From positions 5,751-69,750 of the forward strand of contig DGVV01000133.1 of NCBI GenBank assembly GCA_002395085.1: a stretch of 64,000 bases of DNA, written 5' to 3'. The stretch's first letter is position 1, and every line of letters starts with the position of its first letter. This document shows, piece by piece, positions 39,731 through 48,798 of the stretch. The translations under genes and the position numbers were made by a program. The notes beneath the pieces are model-generated. The model was given only the letters and a program-made list of their open reading frames with translations, searched no databases and was not told the DNA's origin. The stretch is from Ruminococcus sp. UBA4275 (lineage in GTDB: Bacteria > Bacillota > Clostridia > Oscillospirales > Ruminococcaceae).

Positions 39731-42292
39731 ATGCAATTCAAGAAGAACAGAGCGATTCTCTCTGCTATTGTCGCAACGGCAATGGCATCCAGCACCCTGC
39801 TTTCTGTGACTGCTTCTGCAGCAGGCACCCGTACGAAGGCAGAGAAGTACGGTGACGAGACCTACGCACAGCGCTTCATGTCGCTGTACGATGATGTCTA
39901 CACCCAGGGTAAGACCAACGGCTACCTCAGCAAGGACGGTGTCCCGTATCACTCCGTCGAGGAGCTGATCTGCGAGGCTCCGGACTACGGTCATGAGACC
40001 ACTTCCGAGGCTATGTCCTACATCGTCTGGATCGCTGCTATGCACGATAACATCGTCAAGAAGGGTATCGTGGACGGCGCTTCCGGCTCCGACCTGGCTG
40101 ATGCATGGAAGACTCTGGAGGCTCTGATTCCGTCTGCTGACCAGCAGCAGGGCTTCTTCACTGTCTCTCAGAAGGGCCTGAGCGCACAGGTTTCCGCTGA
40201 GCATCCGGATGACATCGGTCTGTATCCGTCTACCGGCGGTGAGTCCAACGTCGGTAAGAACCCGCTGGGCAAGACCTTCGCATCCGCTTATTCTTCCGAA
40301 GGCAGAGAGTATCTGCTCCACTGGCTCGCAGACGTCGATGACTGGTATGGCTTCGGCGGTTCTGCACGCGGCGAGAAGGGTAACCTGACCTTCATCAACA
40401 CCTTCCAGCGCGGCGACCAGGAGTCCTGCTTCGAGACCATTCCGCATCCGGCAATCGAGACGCTGGAGTACGGCGCAGAGGGCAAGGGCATGAAGTTCGC
40501 ATTCCAGGAATCTACCGCAAAGTCCTGGTCTTACACGAACGCTCCTGACGCTGAGGACCGTGCAATTCAGGCTGTCTACGCAGCAAACCGCTGGGGTGTC
40601 GGCAATGCTTCCGTCAGCTCCAAGGCTGGTATGTTGGGTGACTTCTGCCGTAACGATATGTACGATAAGTACTACAAGAAGATCGGCTGCCAGAGTATGC
40701 AGGCAGACTCCGACGGCGGCGGCGATCAGGGTAAGCACTACCTGATGGCTTGGTACACCGCATGGGGCGGCGCACAGGATGGTTCGTGGGCATGGCAGAT
40801 CGGCTGCTCTCACGCACATCAGTTCTATCAGAACCCGCTGGCAGCATTCGGCCTCCTGTACGACAAGGATCTGAGCACTGGCATGAAGGCTGAAGGCGCT
40901 AAGAAGGACTACGAGACTTCTCTGAAGCGTCAGCTCGAGTTCTACCTCTGGCTGTCCTCTAAGGAAGGTCCGTTCGCAGGCGGCGCTACCAACTGCTGGA
41001 TGGGCGACTACAGCGCTTATCCGTCCGGCGTTTCCACCTTCTATGACATGGCTTACATCGAGCAGCCGGTTTACGCTGACCCGGGTTCCAACAACTGGAC
41101 CGGTAACCAGTACTGGGCAACCCAGCGTCTGGCTGAGCTCTATTACATCCTCTGCACTGATCCCGCGGCTGAGGCAGCTTGCGCTGACATCAAGCCGGGC
41201 GGCGTGAGCGTTAAGGAAGCGCTCAAGATCGTTCTGGATAAGTGGATTAAGTTCTTCACCAGCGAGACCAAGATTAATGACGGCTTCTATGAGGTTCCGT
41301 CCAGCCTGAAGTGGTCTGGCCAGCCGGAGAACTGGAACAACAAGTACACCGAGAACACCGGTCTGTCTGCTTCCACCGCTGGCTGGCAGCACACCGACCT
41401 CGGCTGCGTCTGCTCCTGCGCTAACACCTTCATCTACTACGCAAAGGCAAACGGCGCTTCCAACATTGATGCTAAGGGCAGAGTGACTGACAGCGATGAC
41501 CTCGCTGAGCACGCTCTCTTCCTCGCACAGCAGCTCATGGATCAGACCTGGGATGCTGCTCGTGATGACATCGGTCTGTCCCTGGTTGACCACAACGGTT
41601 CTCTGGCTCGTTTCTGGGCACAGGATGTTGATACTGACGGCAAGGGTGGCCGGTATCCGTACTACGAGGTCACCGATGGCTCCAAGTTCATCGACCTCCG
41701 TCAGATGTACAAGGATGAGGGTCAGTCCTACTCCGAGCTTTACAAGGAGCTTGAGGCGGCTTACAAGGCTGACGTCGCTGCCGGCGCAAAGATGGTTGAG
41801 TTCAAGGATACTGGCAAGACCTACTCTTACGGTATGGACTGCGCAACCGACTGCAGCGCATTCACCAACGTTGCTTCTGTTGATCTGCTGTATCACCGCT
41901 TCTGGCACGCTGGTGACATCATGATGTCTCTCGGTACGATGGCTGAACTGTATCCGGAAGCAAAGCCGGAACCCAAGAATCCGGTGCCGGATACCACGAC
42001 CACCACGACCACCACGTCTACTTCTACCACGTCCACCACGAAGGACACCACCACCACCGGCGGTGATGGCGATATTCTGTACGGTGATGTCAACTGCGAC
42101 AAGGTTGTCGATGTTAAGGACGCTGTGTATCTTGCAAGAAATGTCGGCGGCGACTCTACCGCAGTTCTGACGGCACAGGGTGAGAAGAATGCTGACGTCG
42201 CGAAGAACAACAAGATTGATCCGAACGACCTCTCTAAGCTTCTCCGCTTCCTTGCTCGTCTGATCCCGAACTCGGATCTCGGCAAGGCATAA
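39731..42292 (+). CDS. GH48 exocellulase with dockerin
   Basis: An 853-residue secreted processive cellobiohydrolase. Signal peptide residues 1-31 (MQFKKNRAILSAIVATAMAS, ending TASAAG). The GH48 catalytic domain spans about 35-740; APDYGHETTSEAMSY near 83-97 carries conserved Glu residues of the acid catalyst region, and NCWMGDYSAYPSGVSTFYDM and YHRFWHAGDIMMSLGTMAEL are family hallmarks. A Thr/Ser linker (about 753-777) leads to a type I dockerin (GDVNCDKVVDVKDAV; second loop DVAKNNKIDPNDL). GH48 is the key exoglucanase of cellulosomes, acting on cellulose chain ends. Codon use is strongly biased, suggesting high expression. Confidence 0.97.
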   Translation: MQFKKNRAILSAIVATAMASSTLLSVTASAAGTRTKAEKYGDETYAQRFMSLYDDVYTQGKTNGYLSKDGVPYHSVEELICEAPDYGHETTSEAMSYIVWIAAMHDNIVKKGIVDGASGSDLADAWKTLEALIPSADQQQGFFTVSQKGLSAQVSAEHPDDIGLYPSTGGESNVGKNPLGKTFASAYSSEGREYLLHWLADVDDWYGFGGSARGEKGNLTFINTFQRGDQESCFETIPHPAIETLEYGAEGKGMKFAFQESTAKSWSYTNAPDAEDRAIQAVYAANRWGVGNASVSSKAGMLGDFCRNDMYDKYYKKIGCQSMQADSDGGGDQGKHYLMAWYTAWGGAQDGSWAWQIGCSHAHQFYQNPLAAFGLLYDKDLSTGMKAEGAKKDYETSLKRQLEFYLWLSSKEGPFAGGATNCWMGDYSAYPSGVSTFYDMAYIEQPVYADPGSNNWTGNQYWATQRLAELYYILCTDPAAEAACADIKPGGVSVKEALKIVLDKWIKFFTSETKINDGFYEVPSSLKWSGQPENWNNKYTENTGLSASTAGWQHTDLGCVCSCANTFIYYAKANGASNIDAKGRVTDSDDLAEHALFLAQQLMDQTWDAARDDIGLSLVDHNGSLARFWAQDVDTDGKGGRYPYYEVTDGSKFIDLRQMYKDEGQSYSELYKELEAAYKADVAAGAKMVEFKDTGKTYSYGMDCATDCSAFTNVASVDLLYHRFWHAGDIMMSLGTMAELYPEAKPEPKNPVPDTTTTTTTTSTSTTSTTKDTTTTGGDGDILYGDVNCDKVVDVKDAVYLARNVGGDSTAVLTAQGEKNADVAKNNKIDPNDLSKLLRFLARLIPNSDLGKA

Positions 42293-42329
42293 TCTGCACA
42301 CTTCTCAGCGATTCACATGATAAACAAGG

Positions 42330-42353
42330 CCTGTCTCTCTCCGGAGAGGCAGG
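42330..42353 (+). terminator. Terminator after GH48
   Basis: CCTGTCTCTC pairs with GAGAGGCAGG (one T-G pair) around TCCG and is followed by TCTTTGCTGTTTT, 38 nt after the GH48 stop. Confidence 0.8.
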
Positions 42354-42391
42354 TCTTTGCTGTTTTCAGGAGAATTGTTGCAAATATCCCC

Positions 42392-42420
42392 TTGATTTTC
42401 CGTGCGGATTATGGTATACT
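42392..42420 (+). promoter_or_regulatory. Promoter of the yicC-remA-gmk operon
   Basis: TTGATT (42,392-42,397), 17-bp spacer, TATACT (42,415-42,420). Start near 42,427, 60 nt before the yicC ATG. Confidence 0.85.
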
Positions 42421-42485
42421 TAATAGATGAGCATTGTATCATCGCGGCTGATAGGCCGCACGAAAAGAAAAGAGGGATTGATTCT

Positions 42486-43379
42486 ATGCCGAAAAGTATG
42501 ACCGGTTACGGCCGCGCGCAGCTTCTCGCTGACGGGCGCGATGTTCTCGTCGAGATCCGTGCAGTGAACCATCGTTATTACGAGTTTTCCGCACGTCTCC
42601 CGCGCACCTGCCTCTATCTGGAGGAGAAGCTCAAAAGCTTTCTCAACGGCAAAATTGCCCGCGGCAAGGTTGAGGTCTCTGTTACCATCAACCGTCCCGA
42701 CGGCAAGGATTCGCAGATCGTCATAAACCGCTCTGTTGCAGAGGGCTACGTCAATGCACTGCGTTCCCTCAATCAGAGCGTCGGCGGCGACGCACAGTGG
42801 CTCGCGGATGACCTCACGCTCTCCGCACTGCTTCGTCTGCCCGATGTGTTTACCGTCACAAAAGAGCAGGACGATGAATCTGCTGTGTGGGCGCAGGTTT
42901 CGCAGGCCGCCGATGAGGCTCTGCATTCCTTCCTGCAAATGCGCGAGACCGAAGGCTGCCGTCTTGCGGAGGATCTCCGCAGCAAGCTGACCGGTCTGGA
43001 GGGAATGCTCGCGCAAATTGAACGCATTGAGCCTTCTGTTGCGGAGAATTACCGCGCGCGCCTCTTTAATAAACTCACGGAACTGCTTGCCGATCAGAAT
43101 ATTGATGAGCAGCGTATCCTCACGGAAACCGCGATTTTTGCGGAAAAAACCGCGATTGATGAGGAGACCGTCCGGCTGCACAGCCACTTTACACAGTTCC
43201 GTGAACTGCTTGAAAGCGCTGAACCGGTCGGCAGAAAGCTCGATTTTCTCGTGCAGGAGATGAACCGCGAGGTCAATACCATTGGCTCGAAGGCGCAGGA
43301 TCTCGGCATTACGCGGCTGGTTGTCGATATGAAATCGGAAATCGAGAAGATTCGCGAGCAGATTCAGAATATTGAGTGA
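42486..43379 (+). CDS. yicC: YicC-family endoribonuclease
   Basis: A 297-residue YicC protein, a family shown in E. coli to be an RNase acting on small RNAs. The start MPKSMTGYGRAQLLADGRDV, followed by EIRAVNHRYYEFSARLPR, is diagnostic. The C-terminal DUF1732 region has FLVQEMNREVNTIGSKAQDL. The ATG at 42,486 is chosen because the family begins at MxKSMTGYG; 28 residues of upstream open frame overlap the promoter. It starts the conserved yicC-remA-gmk-rpoZ-priA order of Clostridia. Confidence 0.95.
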   Translation: MPKSMTGYGRAQLLADGRDVLVEIRAVNHRYYEFSARLPRTCLYLEEKLKSFLNGKIARGKVEVSVTINRPDGKDSQIVINRSVAEGYVNALRSLNQSVGGDAQWLADDLTLSALLRLPDVFTVTKEQDDESAVWAQVSQAADEALHSFLQMRETEGCRLAEDLRSKLTGLEGMLAQIERIEPSVAENYRARLFNKLTELLADQNIDEQRILTETAIFAEKTAIDEETVRLHSHFTQFRELLESAEPVGRKLDFLVQEMNREVNTIGSKAQDLGITRLVVDMKSEIEKIREQIQNIE

Positions 43380-43391
43380 AAGGAGCCGGAA

Positions 43392-43664
43392 ATGCGACTG
43401 ATCAACATTGGCTTTGGCAACATGATTTCATCCGCACGGCTCGTCACGATTGTCAGTCCGGATTCCGCGCCGATCAAGCGCATTATGCAGGATGCGCGTG
43501 ACCGCGGCAGACTCATTGATGCGACTTACGGACGCCGTACCAGAGCGGTCATTGTCATGGACAGCGATCATGTGATCCTGTCGGCAATCCAGCCGGAGAC
43601 GATTGCGGCGCGGCTTGCCGGCTCAAATGCCCCTGCGGAGGAGGAGACAGAAGATGAAGAATAA
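43392..43664 (+). CDS. remA: RemA/DUF370 DNA-binding regulator
   Basis: A 90-residue RemA-family protein ([60 protein letters not shown]). In Bacillus subtilis RemA activates matrix operons; the protein forms rings that wrap DNA. The acidic tail (EEETEDEE) is typical in this lineage. The stop overlaps the gmk start by 11 nt. Confidence 0.95.
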   Translation: MRLINIGFGNMISSARLVTIVSPDSAPIKRIMQDARDRGRLIDATYGRRTRAVIVMDSDHVILSAIQPETIAARLAGSNAPAEEETEDEE

Positions 43665-44253
43665 AGGCTTGCTGATTGTGCTTTCCGGTCCTTCCGGATG
43701 CGGCAAGGGTACAATGGTTGCGGAGATTCTGAAGCGCGGCGACTGCGTGGTCTCGGTTTCGGCAACGACCCGTCAGCCGCGCACCGGCGAGGAGAACGGT
43801 GTGCATTATTATTTTCTTGCACGCGAGGAATTTGAGCGCCGCATTGCGGAGAACGGCTTCCTCGAACACGCCGAATACTGCGGCAATCTGTACGGCACAC
43901 CGCTGAAAGAGGTCGAGGAAATGCGCGCTGCCGGAAAACACGTCATCCTTGAAATTGAGGTGCAGGGCGCATTGCAGGTGCGTGAGCGCTGTCCGGATGC
44001 CGTGCTGGTCTTTACGGTTCCGCCCTCGATCGGGGAGCTGCGCCGCAGACTGCATAAGCGCGGCACAGAGACCGATGAGGTGATTGAGAAGCGCATCTCG
44101 CGGGCGAAGGAAGAACTGCCGCTTGCTGAAAAATATGACTATATTGTGATGAATGACGCGCTGGAAGATGCCGTTGCCGATTTCGGGGCGATTCTGCGCG
44201 CTGAGACAATCCGTCCGTCGTTTACAGATCTGGACCTGCTGCTTAGTGAATGA
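43654..44253 (+). CDS. gmk: Guanylate kinase
   Basis: A 199-residue enzyme converting GMP and ATP to GDP and ADP. P-loop [16 protein letters not shown]-binding [19 protein letters not shown] and [12 protein letters not shown], and lid segment [11 protein letters not shown] are all present. The ATG at 43,654 ([12 protein letters not shown]) lies in the end of remA, with GGAGGAG upstream. Length is normal for the family. Confidence 0.98.
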   Translation: MKNKGLLIVLSGPSGCGKGTMVAEILKRGDCVVSVSATTRQPRTGEENGVHYYFLAREEFERRIAENGFLEHAEYCGNLYGTPLKEVEEMRAAGKHVILEIEVQGALQVRERCPDAVLVFTVPPSIGELRRRLHKRGTETDEVIEKRISRAKEELPLAEKYDYIVMNDALEDAVADFGAILRAETIRPSFTDLDLLLSE

Positions 44254-44268
44254 GAGGAGAGATGACTT

Positions 44269-44565
44269 ATGATGCTGAGACCTTCCATGTATCAGATTAT
44301 TTCCAAGAACGAGAGCTATTATTCGCTGGTGATCGGCGTTGCGAAGCGCGCCAGAGAGATCGCGGAACAGCATTGCCGCGAAAAGGATGAGGCGAAGGCT
44401 GCTGCTGAAAAGCGCGCCAAGCTGACCCCCGACCAGAAGCCGCGTCTGGATGACAAATCTGTCAAACTTGTGGTGCTGGAGGAGAATCCGGTGAAGACGG
44501 CGGTGGATGAATTTGCTGCCGGCAAGTATAAGATTGAGGAGCCGGAAAGCGTTGAGCCGCAGTGA
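44269..44565 (+). CDS. rpoZ: RNA polymerase omega subunit
   Basis: A 98-residue omega-type subunit (MMLRPSMYQIISKNESYYSL, VIGVAKRAREIAEQ) that helps assemble RNA polymerase. The N-terminal part keeps the omega pattern (xxRPS, ESYYSLVxxVAKRAR). The C-terminal 50 residues are a charged extension longer than in Proteobacteria but usual for Clostridia. It lies between gmk and priA, the conserved location. The stop overlaps the priA GTG (GTGA). Confidence 0.9.
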   Translation: MMLRPSMYQIISKNESYYSLVIGVAKRAREIAEQHCREKDEAKAAAEKRAKLTPDQKPRLDDKSVKLVVLEENPVKTAVDEFAAGKYKIEEPESVEPQ

Positions 44566-47057
44566 ATGATCTGCATACGGTCATCGACGATGTGCTGTCA
44601 CCGATGACGGTTCAGGTTGCGCTGGACGGCGCTGCACCGGGCTATGACCGCCTGTACAGCTATGTCGTGCGCGGAAAACTGCGTGAGCAGATTCGTCCCG
44701 GAATGCGTGTTTCCGTGCCGTTCGGCAAGGCAAACCGCAGACGCCTCGGCATGGTGCTGGAGCAGGCGGTTACGGAGCTGGAAACAGATCAGCCGCTTAA
44801 ACTCAAGCCCGTTGCAGATGTGCTGGAGCAGGAGCCGGTGCTGACGGACGAGCTGCTGATGCTCGTTCGCTGGCTGCATGAACATACGTTTTGTACGTGG
44901 TATGATGCCGTGCGTGCGGTTTTGCCCGGCGGCATGAAGATGCGGCTGGAGGAGAATTATGTCCTGCTGCCTGTGCCGGAGGGGACGGAACTGACGCCCT
45001 ATGAGGAGATGCTCCTGCAAGCTGCGAATGCCGCGAAGACCGAACGGGAACGGCAGGCGGTCTTGCAGCGCGGCGAGATTGAATCGCAGCTTCATGTGAT
45101 TGATTCGCTGGTTGCAAAGGGATGCCTTGCGCCGGTGGATGCCGGCAAAATGCTCATCGGTGACAGCACACAGCGCTGTGTGCAGCTTACACCGGAGTTT
45201 CGGGAGAATCCACAGTGGTTTCGCCCGACGCCCAAGCAGCGCGGTGTGATCGCGGTGCTTCAGGAGCATGAGACGCTTTCTGTCAAGGAGTGTGCCTATT
45301 GGGGCGGTGTCACGGAAGGGGTCGTGAAAAATCTGGTGAAGGCGGGCATTGCAGAGGAGTTCTCGACGGAACTGCTGCGGGTCCCGCGGGATGCGCAGGC
45401 AACGGTTTCACCGGAGGATACCGTTCTCTCACCGCAGCAGCAGGCGGCTTATGATGCAGCGTCGGCAGCGATCCTCGCACGGAAGGCTGCCGCTTTTTTG
45501 CTTTACGGTGTCACGGGCAGCGGCAAGACCGCCGTTTTTGAGCAGCTTATTGCACTGACACTGAAGCAGGGCAGACAGGTTCTGCTGCTGATTCCGGAGA
45601 TCTCACTGACCCCGCAGATCGTGCAGTATTTCCAGTCGCGGTTCGGCAATCAGGTCGCACTGATTCACAGTGGCCTATCGCTCGGACAGCGCCTCGATAC
45701 GGATAAGCTGATCCGCCGCGGTGAGGTTCACATTGTCATTGGAACGCGCTCTGCGGTGTTTGCGCCGCTGCAGGATGTCGGGTTGATTATCCTCGATGAG
45801 GAGGGCGAACATTCGTATAAATCGGAGAGCGCCCCGCGTTACCATGCGGCAGAGGTCGCACGCGCGCGATGCAAATATCACAATGCCGTGCTGATGCTGG
45901 CATCCGCAACGCCCTCGCTGGAGAGCCGCTATCTCGCAGACCGCGGTGTTTATACGCTGCTGCGGATGGATCAGCGGTACAATCAGGCGCCGCTGCCGGC
46001 GGTTACAGTCGTGGATATGAATGAGGAGATGATGCGCGGCAACGGTTCGCCTTTTTCGGAGACGCTTGCCGATGCCCTGCGCGAGAATCTCGAACGCGGT
46101 GAACAGAGCATTTTGCTGCTGAACCGCCGCGGCTATCATACGCTGATGCAGTGTACGAAGTGCTATGAGCCGCTGTATTGCCCGAATTGCTCTGTGCCGA
46201 TGACCTATCACAAGGCGAACAATTCGATGATGTGCCATTACTGCGGACACATTCAGCCGCCGGAGACGGTCTGCCCGAAATGCGGCAACAAGAAAATGCG
46301 GCAGATGGGCTTCGGGACACAGAAACTTGAAGAAGAACTCGCGGCGCTGCTGCCGGATGCGCGCATCCTGCGCATGGATGCTGATACGACCATGGCGCGC
46401 AGTTCCTACGAGACCGGCTTCCGCGCATTTGCGAATCAGGAATATGATATTCTCTGCGGCACACAGATGATCGGCAAGGGGCTGGATTTCCCGAATGTGA
46501 CGCTGGTCGGCGTTGTTTCGGTGGATAAGGCACTGTTTGCGGGCGATTACCGCAGCTATGAGCGGACATTTTCGCTTGTGACGCAGGTGGTCGGGCGCGG
46601 CGGACGCGGCAAACGCCCCGGACGCGCAATTTTGCAGACCTATATGCCGCAGCATTATGTGCTGACGCTCGCCGCACAGCAGGATTACGACCGCTTCTAC
46701 GCGGAGGAGCTGGAAATGCGCCGTGCGCTGATGTTCCCGCCGGTCTGCGATCTGTGTGTGATCGGTTTTTCGGGGGTGCAGCAGGCGCGGGTGCAGGCGG
46801 CATCGGAGCGCTTTGTGCAGCTCATCGGGGAAACGGTGCAGCGGCTGGGGCTCAGGCTCCCGCTGCGCGTGCTGGGGCCGGTGGATGCGGCATACGGGCG
46901 CATCAACGGCAAATACCGCCGCAGAGTTCTCATGAAATGCAAGAATACCGCGCAGATGCGTGCATTTATCCGATCTCTGCTGGAGCAGGCGTATGCGGAT
47001 AAGGCATTTGCGCAGGTCACTGTATTTGCCGATATGAACGGTGACTGCGGTGTATAA
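44562..47057 (+). CDS. priA: Primosomal protein N' (replication restart helicase)
   Basis: An 831-residue PriA. N-terminal 3'-DNA-binding domain (DGAAPGYDRLYSYVV ... GMRVSVPFGKANRRRLGMVL). Helicase core with Walker A YGVTGSGKTAVF, LIILDEEGEH box, SATPSLES, and motif VI QVVGRGGRGKRPG. Eight zinc-binding Cys lie in CTKCYEPLYCPNCSVP, CHYCGH and CPKCGNKK. It reloads the replisome at stalled forks. The GTG start overlaps the rpoZ stop. Full length compared with the family. Confidence 0.98.
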   Translation: MNDLHTVIDDVLSPMTVQVALDGAAPGYDRLYSYVVRGKLREQIRPGMRVSVPFGKANRRRLGMVLEQAVTELETDQPLKLKPVADVLEQEPVLTDELLMLVRWLHEHTFCTWYDAVRAVLPGGMKMRLEENYVLLPVPEGTELTPYEEMLLQAANAAKTERERQAVLQRGEIESQLHVIDSLVAKGCLAPVDAGKMLIGDSTQRCVQLTPEFRENPQWFRPTPKQRGVIAVLQEHETLSVKECAYWGGVTEGVVKNLVKAGIAEEFSTELLRVPRDAQATVSPEDTVLSPQQQAAYDAASAAILARKAAAFLLYGVTGSGKTAVFEQLIALTLKQGRQVLLLIPEISLTPQIVQYFQSRFGNQVALIHSGLSLGQRLDTDKLIRRGEVHIVIGTRSAVFAPLQDVGLIILDEEGEHSYKSESAPRYHAAEVARARCKYHNAVLMLASATPSLESRYLADRGVYTLLRMDQRYNQAPLPAVTVVDMNEEMMRGNGSPFSETLADALRENLERGEQSILLLNRRGYHTLMQCTKCYEPLYCPNCSVPMTYHKANNSMMCHYCGHIQPPETVCPKCGNKKMRQMGFGTQKLEEELAALLPDARILRMDADTTMARSSYETGFRAFANQEYDILCGTQMIGKGLDFPNVTLVGVVSVDKALFAGDYRSYERTFSLVTQVVGRGGRGKRPGRAILQTYMPQHYVLTLAAQQDYDRFYAEELEMRRALMFPPVCDLCVIGFSGVQQARVQAASERFVQLIGETVQRLGLRLPLRVLGPVDAAYGRINGKYRRRVLMKCKNTAQMRAFIRSLLEQAYADKAFAQVTVFADMNGDCGV

Positions 47058-47088
47058 CAGTATCACAATATAGAAAGGATTTTGCAAT

Positions 47089-47316
47089 ATGTTCCAGAAA
47101 AAGAAGCTCAAGGGCAGATTCATTGAAATCTATTCGACCGGTGTTGCCGGCTACAACAAGATCCTGATGGACACCGTGACGGGCGTGCAGTATTTCTGGC
47201 ACACGGACGGCAGCGGCTCGACGGGCGGTCTCTGCCCGCTGCTCAATGCGGACGGCAAGCCGGTTGTGACGCCGCCGGAAGTGCTTCAGCAGATGCTGAA
47301 TGAAGCGAACGTATGA
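47089..47316 (+). CDS. DUF6440 small protein
   Basis: A 75-residue protein (MFQKKKLKGRFIEIYSTGVA, KILMDTVTGVQYFWHTDGSG, GLCPLLNADGKPVVTPPEV). The pattern RFxxIY...I(L/V)xDxxTGVxY(F/L)...GLxPLLxxDGKP is that of DUF6440, a widespread Firmicute family of unknown function. AGAAAGGATTTTG precedes the ATG. The stop overlaps the next gene by 4 bp. Confidence 0.85.
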   Translation: MFQKKKLKGRFIEIYSTGVAGYNKILMDTVTGVQYFWHTDGSGSTGGLCPLLNADGKPVVTPPEVLQQMLNEANV

Positions 47317-48221
47317 ATAAGGCAAAGCGCGTTCTCGCGCTGATGATCCCGCTGATCCTGCTGATTGCCTGCGGCATCGTGCTGTTCATCATGCGCCTCT
47401 TTCCGGTCTGGCGGCCGGCTGCGCTGCATGAGACAACGGTGAAGGTCAAAAACCGCGTCGGCTTCTTTTTGTCGGGCAGTACGCAGGAGCGGCGCATTAT
47501 GCCGCCGTTCGGATACCGCCGCACGGATGCAGATCCGGACAGCTTTCTCGCGTATATGCGCGGGCAGGAGCTGCTGCCGGACGGCAATCCGGTCTACGAT
47601 TATCACGGCAATTCGCTGGGAATTGGCAATGCGGCTGCGGTTTATGCGCTGCCCGTCGGCAAGGACGGCACGCAGCAGTGCGCCGACAGCATTATCCGCG
47701 TGTGGAGCGATTATCTCTATGAGCGCGGCGAATATGACAAGCTCAGCTATCACCTCACAAACGGCATGGAGTGCAGCTTTGACAAGTGGAAGCGCGGCTG
47801 GCACGTTGCGGCATTCGGGGATTTCTCCTGGTGGATGCCCGTGCCGGTCTGGGGAACATCTGAAGGAAACTACCGGAGCTGGCTGATGACGGTCATGCGC
47901 TATGCGGGAACGCTTTCGCTGGAGGCGGAATCTGAGCCGATTGATATTGCGGATGCGCAGGCAGGCGATTTCTTCTGTCACGGCGGATCTCCCGGCCACG
48001 CAGTTCTCATCGTGGATGAGGCAGTCAATGCGGCAGGGGAGCGGCAGTTTCTGCTCGCACAGGGCTTCATGCCCGCGCAGAGCTTTCACATCATCGAGGA
48101 TCACGGCACAAGCGGCGACCCGTGGTATACGGAGGAGGAGCTTTCCCGTGAGACCATCGAGCTTTCCAGTTATACGTTCCATGCGGGCGATCTGCGCAGA
48201 CGCGCCGCATGGTTTGAATGA
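47313..48221 (+). CDS. DUF4846 membrane-anchored protein
   Basis: A 302-residue protein with one N-terminal membrane helix (VLALMIPLILLIACGIVLFI), then an outside domain of the DUF4846 type: RIMPPFGYRRTDADPDSFLA, GNAAAVYALPVGKDGTQQCA, SYHLTNGMECSFDKWKRG and GDFFCHGGSPGHAVLIVDEA. Function unknown; the conserved Cys, His and Asp residues suggest an enzyme fold. With DUF6440 it forms an insertion between priA and def in the otherwise conserved housekeeping order. Confidence 0.88.
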   Translation: MNKAKRVLALMIPLILLIACGIVLFIMRLFPVWRPAALHETTVKVKNRVGFFLSGSTQERRIMPPFGYRRTDADPDSFLAYMRGQELLPDGNPVYDYHGNSLGIGNAAAVYALPVGKDGTQQCADSIIRVWSDYLYERGEYDKLSYHLTNGMECSFDKWKRGWHVAAFGDFSWWMPVPVWGTSEGNYRSWLMTVMRYAGTLSLEAESEPIDIADAQAGDFFCHGGSPGHAVLIVDEAVNAAGERQFLLAQGFMPAQSFHIIEDHGTSGDPWYTEEELSRETIELSSYTFHAGDLRRRAAWFE

Positions 48222-48242
48222 TGCCGAAAGGAGAGAGAATCA

Positions 48243-48707
48243 ATGGCAATTCGGAATATTGTCAAGGAGGGCGACGCAGTTCTGCAAAAGAAGTGCCGTC
48301 CGGTTGAGAAATTTGACGAGAAACTCGCAGTGCTGATCGACGATATGATTGACACGCTGAAAAAGAGCGGCGGCGTCGGACTGGCTGCCCCGCAGGTCGG
48401 TATTCTCCGCAGAGTTTTCATTATGATTCTGGAGGAGGACGGCGACGTCATCGAGGCGGTAAATCCAGAAATCGTCAAGACAAGCGGGCAGGTTCGCGAC
48501 GTGGAGGGCTGCCTCTCTGTCCCGAACCGCTGGGGTTATGTCACGCGCCCGAAGCAGGTTGTGCTGCGTGCCTATGACCGGAACGGTCAGCAGTACGAGA
48601 TGAAGCTGAAGGATCTCGGTGCGCGCTGCGCCTGCCACGAGAATGATCATCTCGACGGTCACCTGTTCCTTGAGAAAGTCGAGGAATTCGTGCAGCCGGA
48701 ATCGTAA
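48243..48707 (+). CDS. def: Peptide deformylase
   Basis: A 154-residue deformylase that removes the formyl group from nascent proteins. The three motifs are present: GGVGLAAPQVG, EGCLSVP (metal-ligand Cys) and CHENDHLDG (two His ligands and catalytic Glu). In most enzymes the last motif is HExDHL; here x is Asn. GAAAGGAGAGAG precedes the ATG. It is directly upstream of fmt, its partner in formyl-Met metabolism. Confidence 0.98.
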   Translation: MAIRNIVKEGDAVLQKKCRPVEKFDEKLAVLIDDMIDTLKKSGGVGLAAPQVGILRRVFIMILEEDGDVIEAVNPEIVKTSGQVRDVEGCLSVPNRWGYVTRPKQVVLRAYDRNGQQYEMKLKDLGARCACHENDHLDGHLFLEKVEEFVQPES

Positions 48708-48769
48708 GTGACAGTTAGATGATATTTTTATGAAGATTTCGGCGGCTGCAACGCTTTTTCGCCAAAATC

Positions 48770-48778
48770 TGTTATAAT
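48770..48778 (+). promoter_or_regulatory. Extended -10 promoter before fmt
   Basis: TG-T-TATAAT (TATAAT at 48,773-48,778) makes an extended -10 box; no good -35 is visible at 17 bp. A start near 48,785 would place the fmt ATG only about 14 nt downstream, just enough for AAGGAG. Confidence 0.6.
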
Positions 48779-48798
48779 GGATGAAGGAGAGAGACGCT

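Noticed and set aside
39527..42301. A 924-codon open frame antisense to the GH48 gene
   Set aside because: It has no protein-like domain pattern, mirrors the third-position bias of GH48, and the opposite strand has a signal peptide, catalytic motifs and dockerin. It is a shadow of biased codon use.
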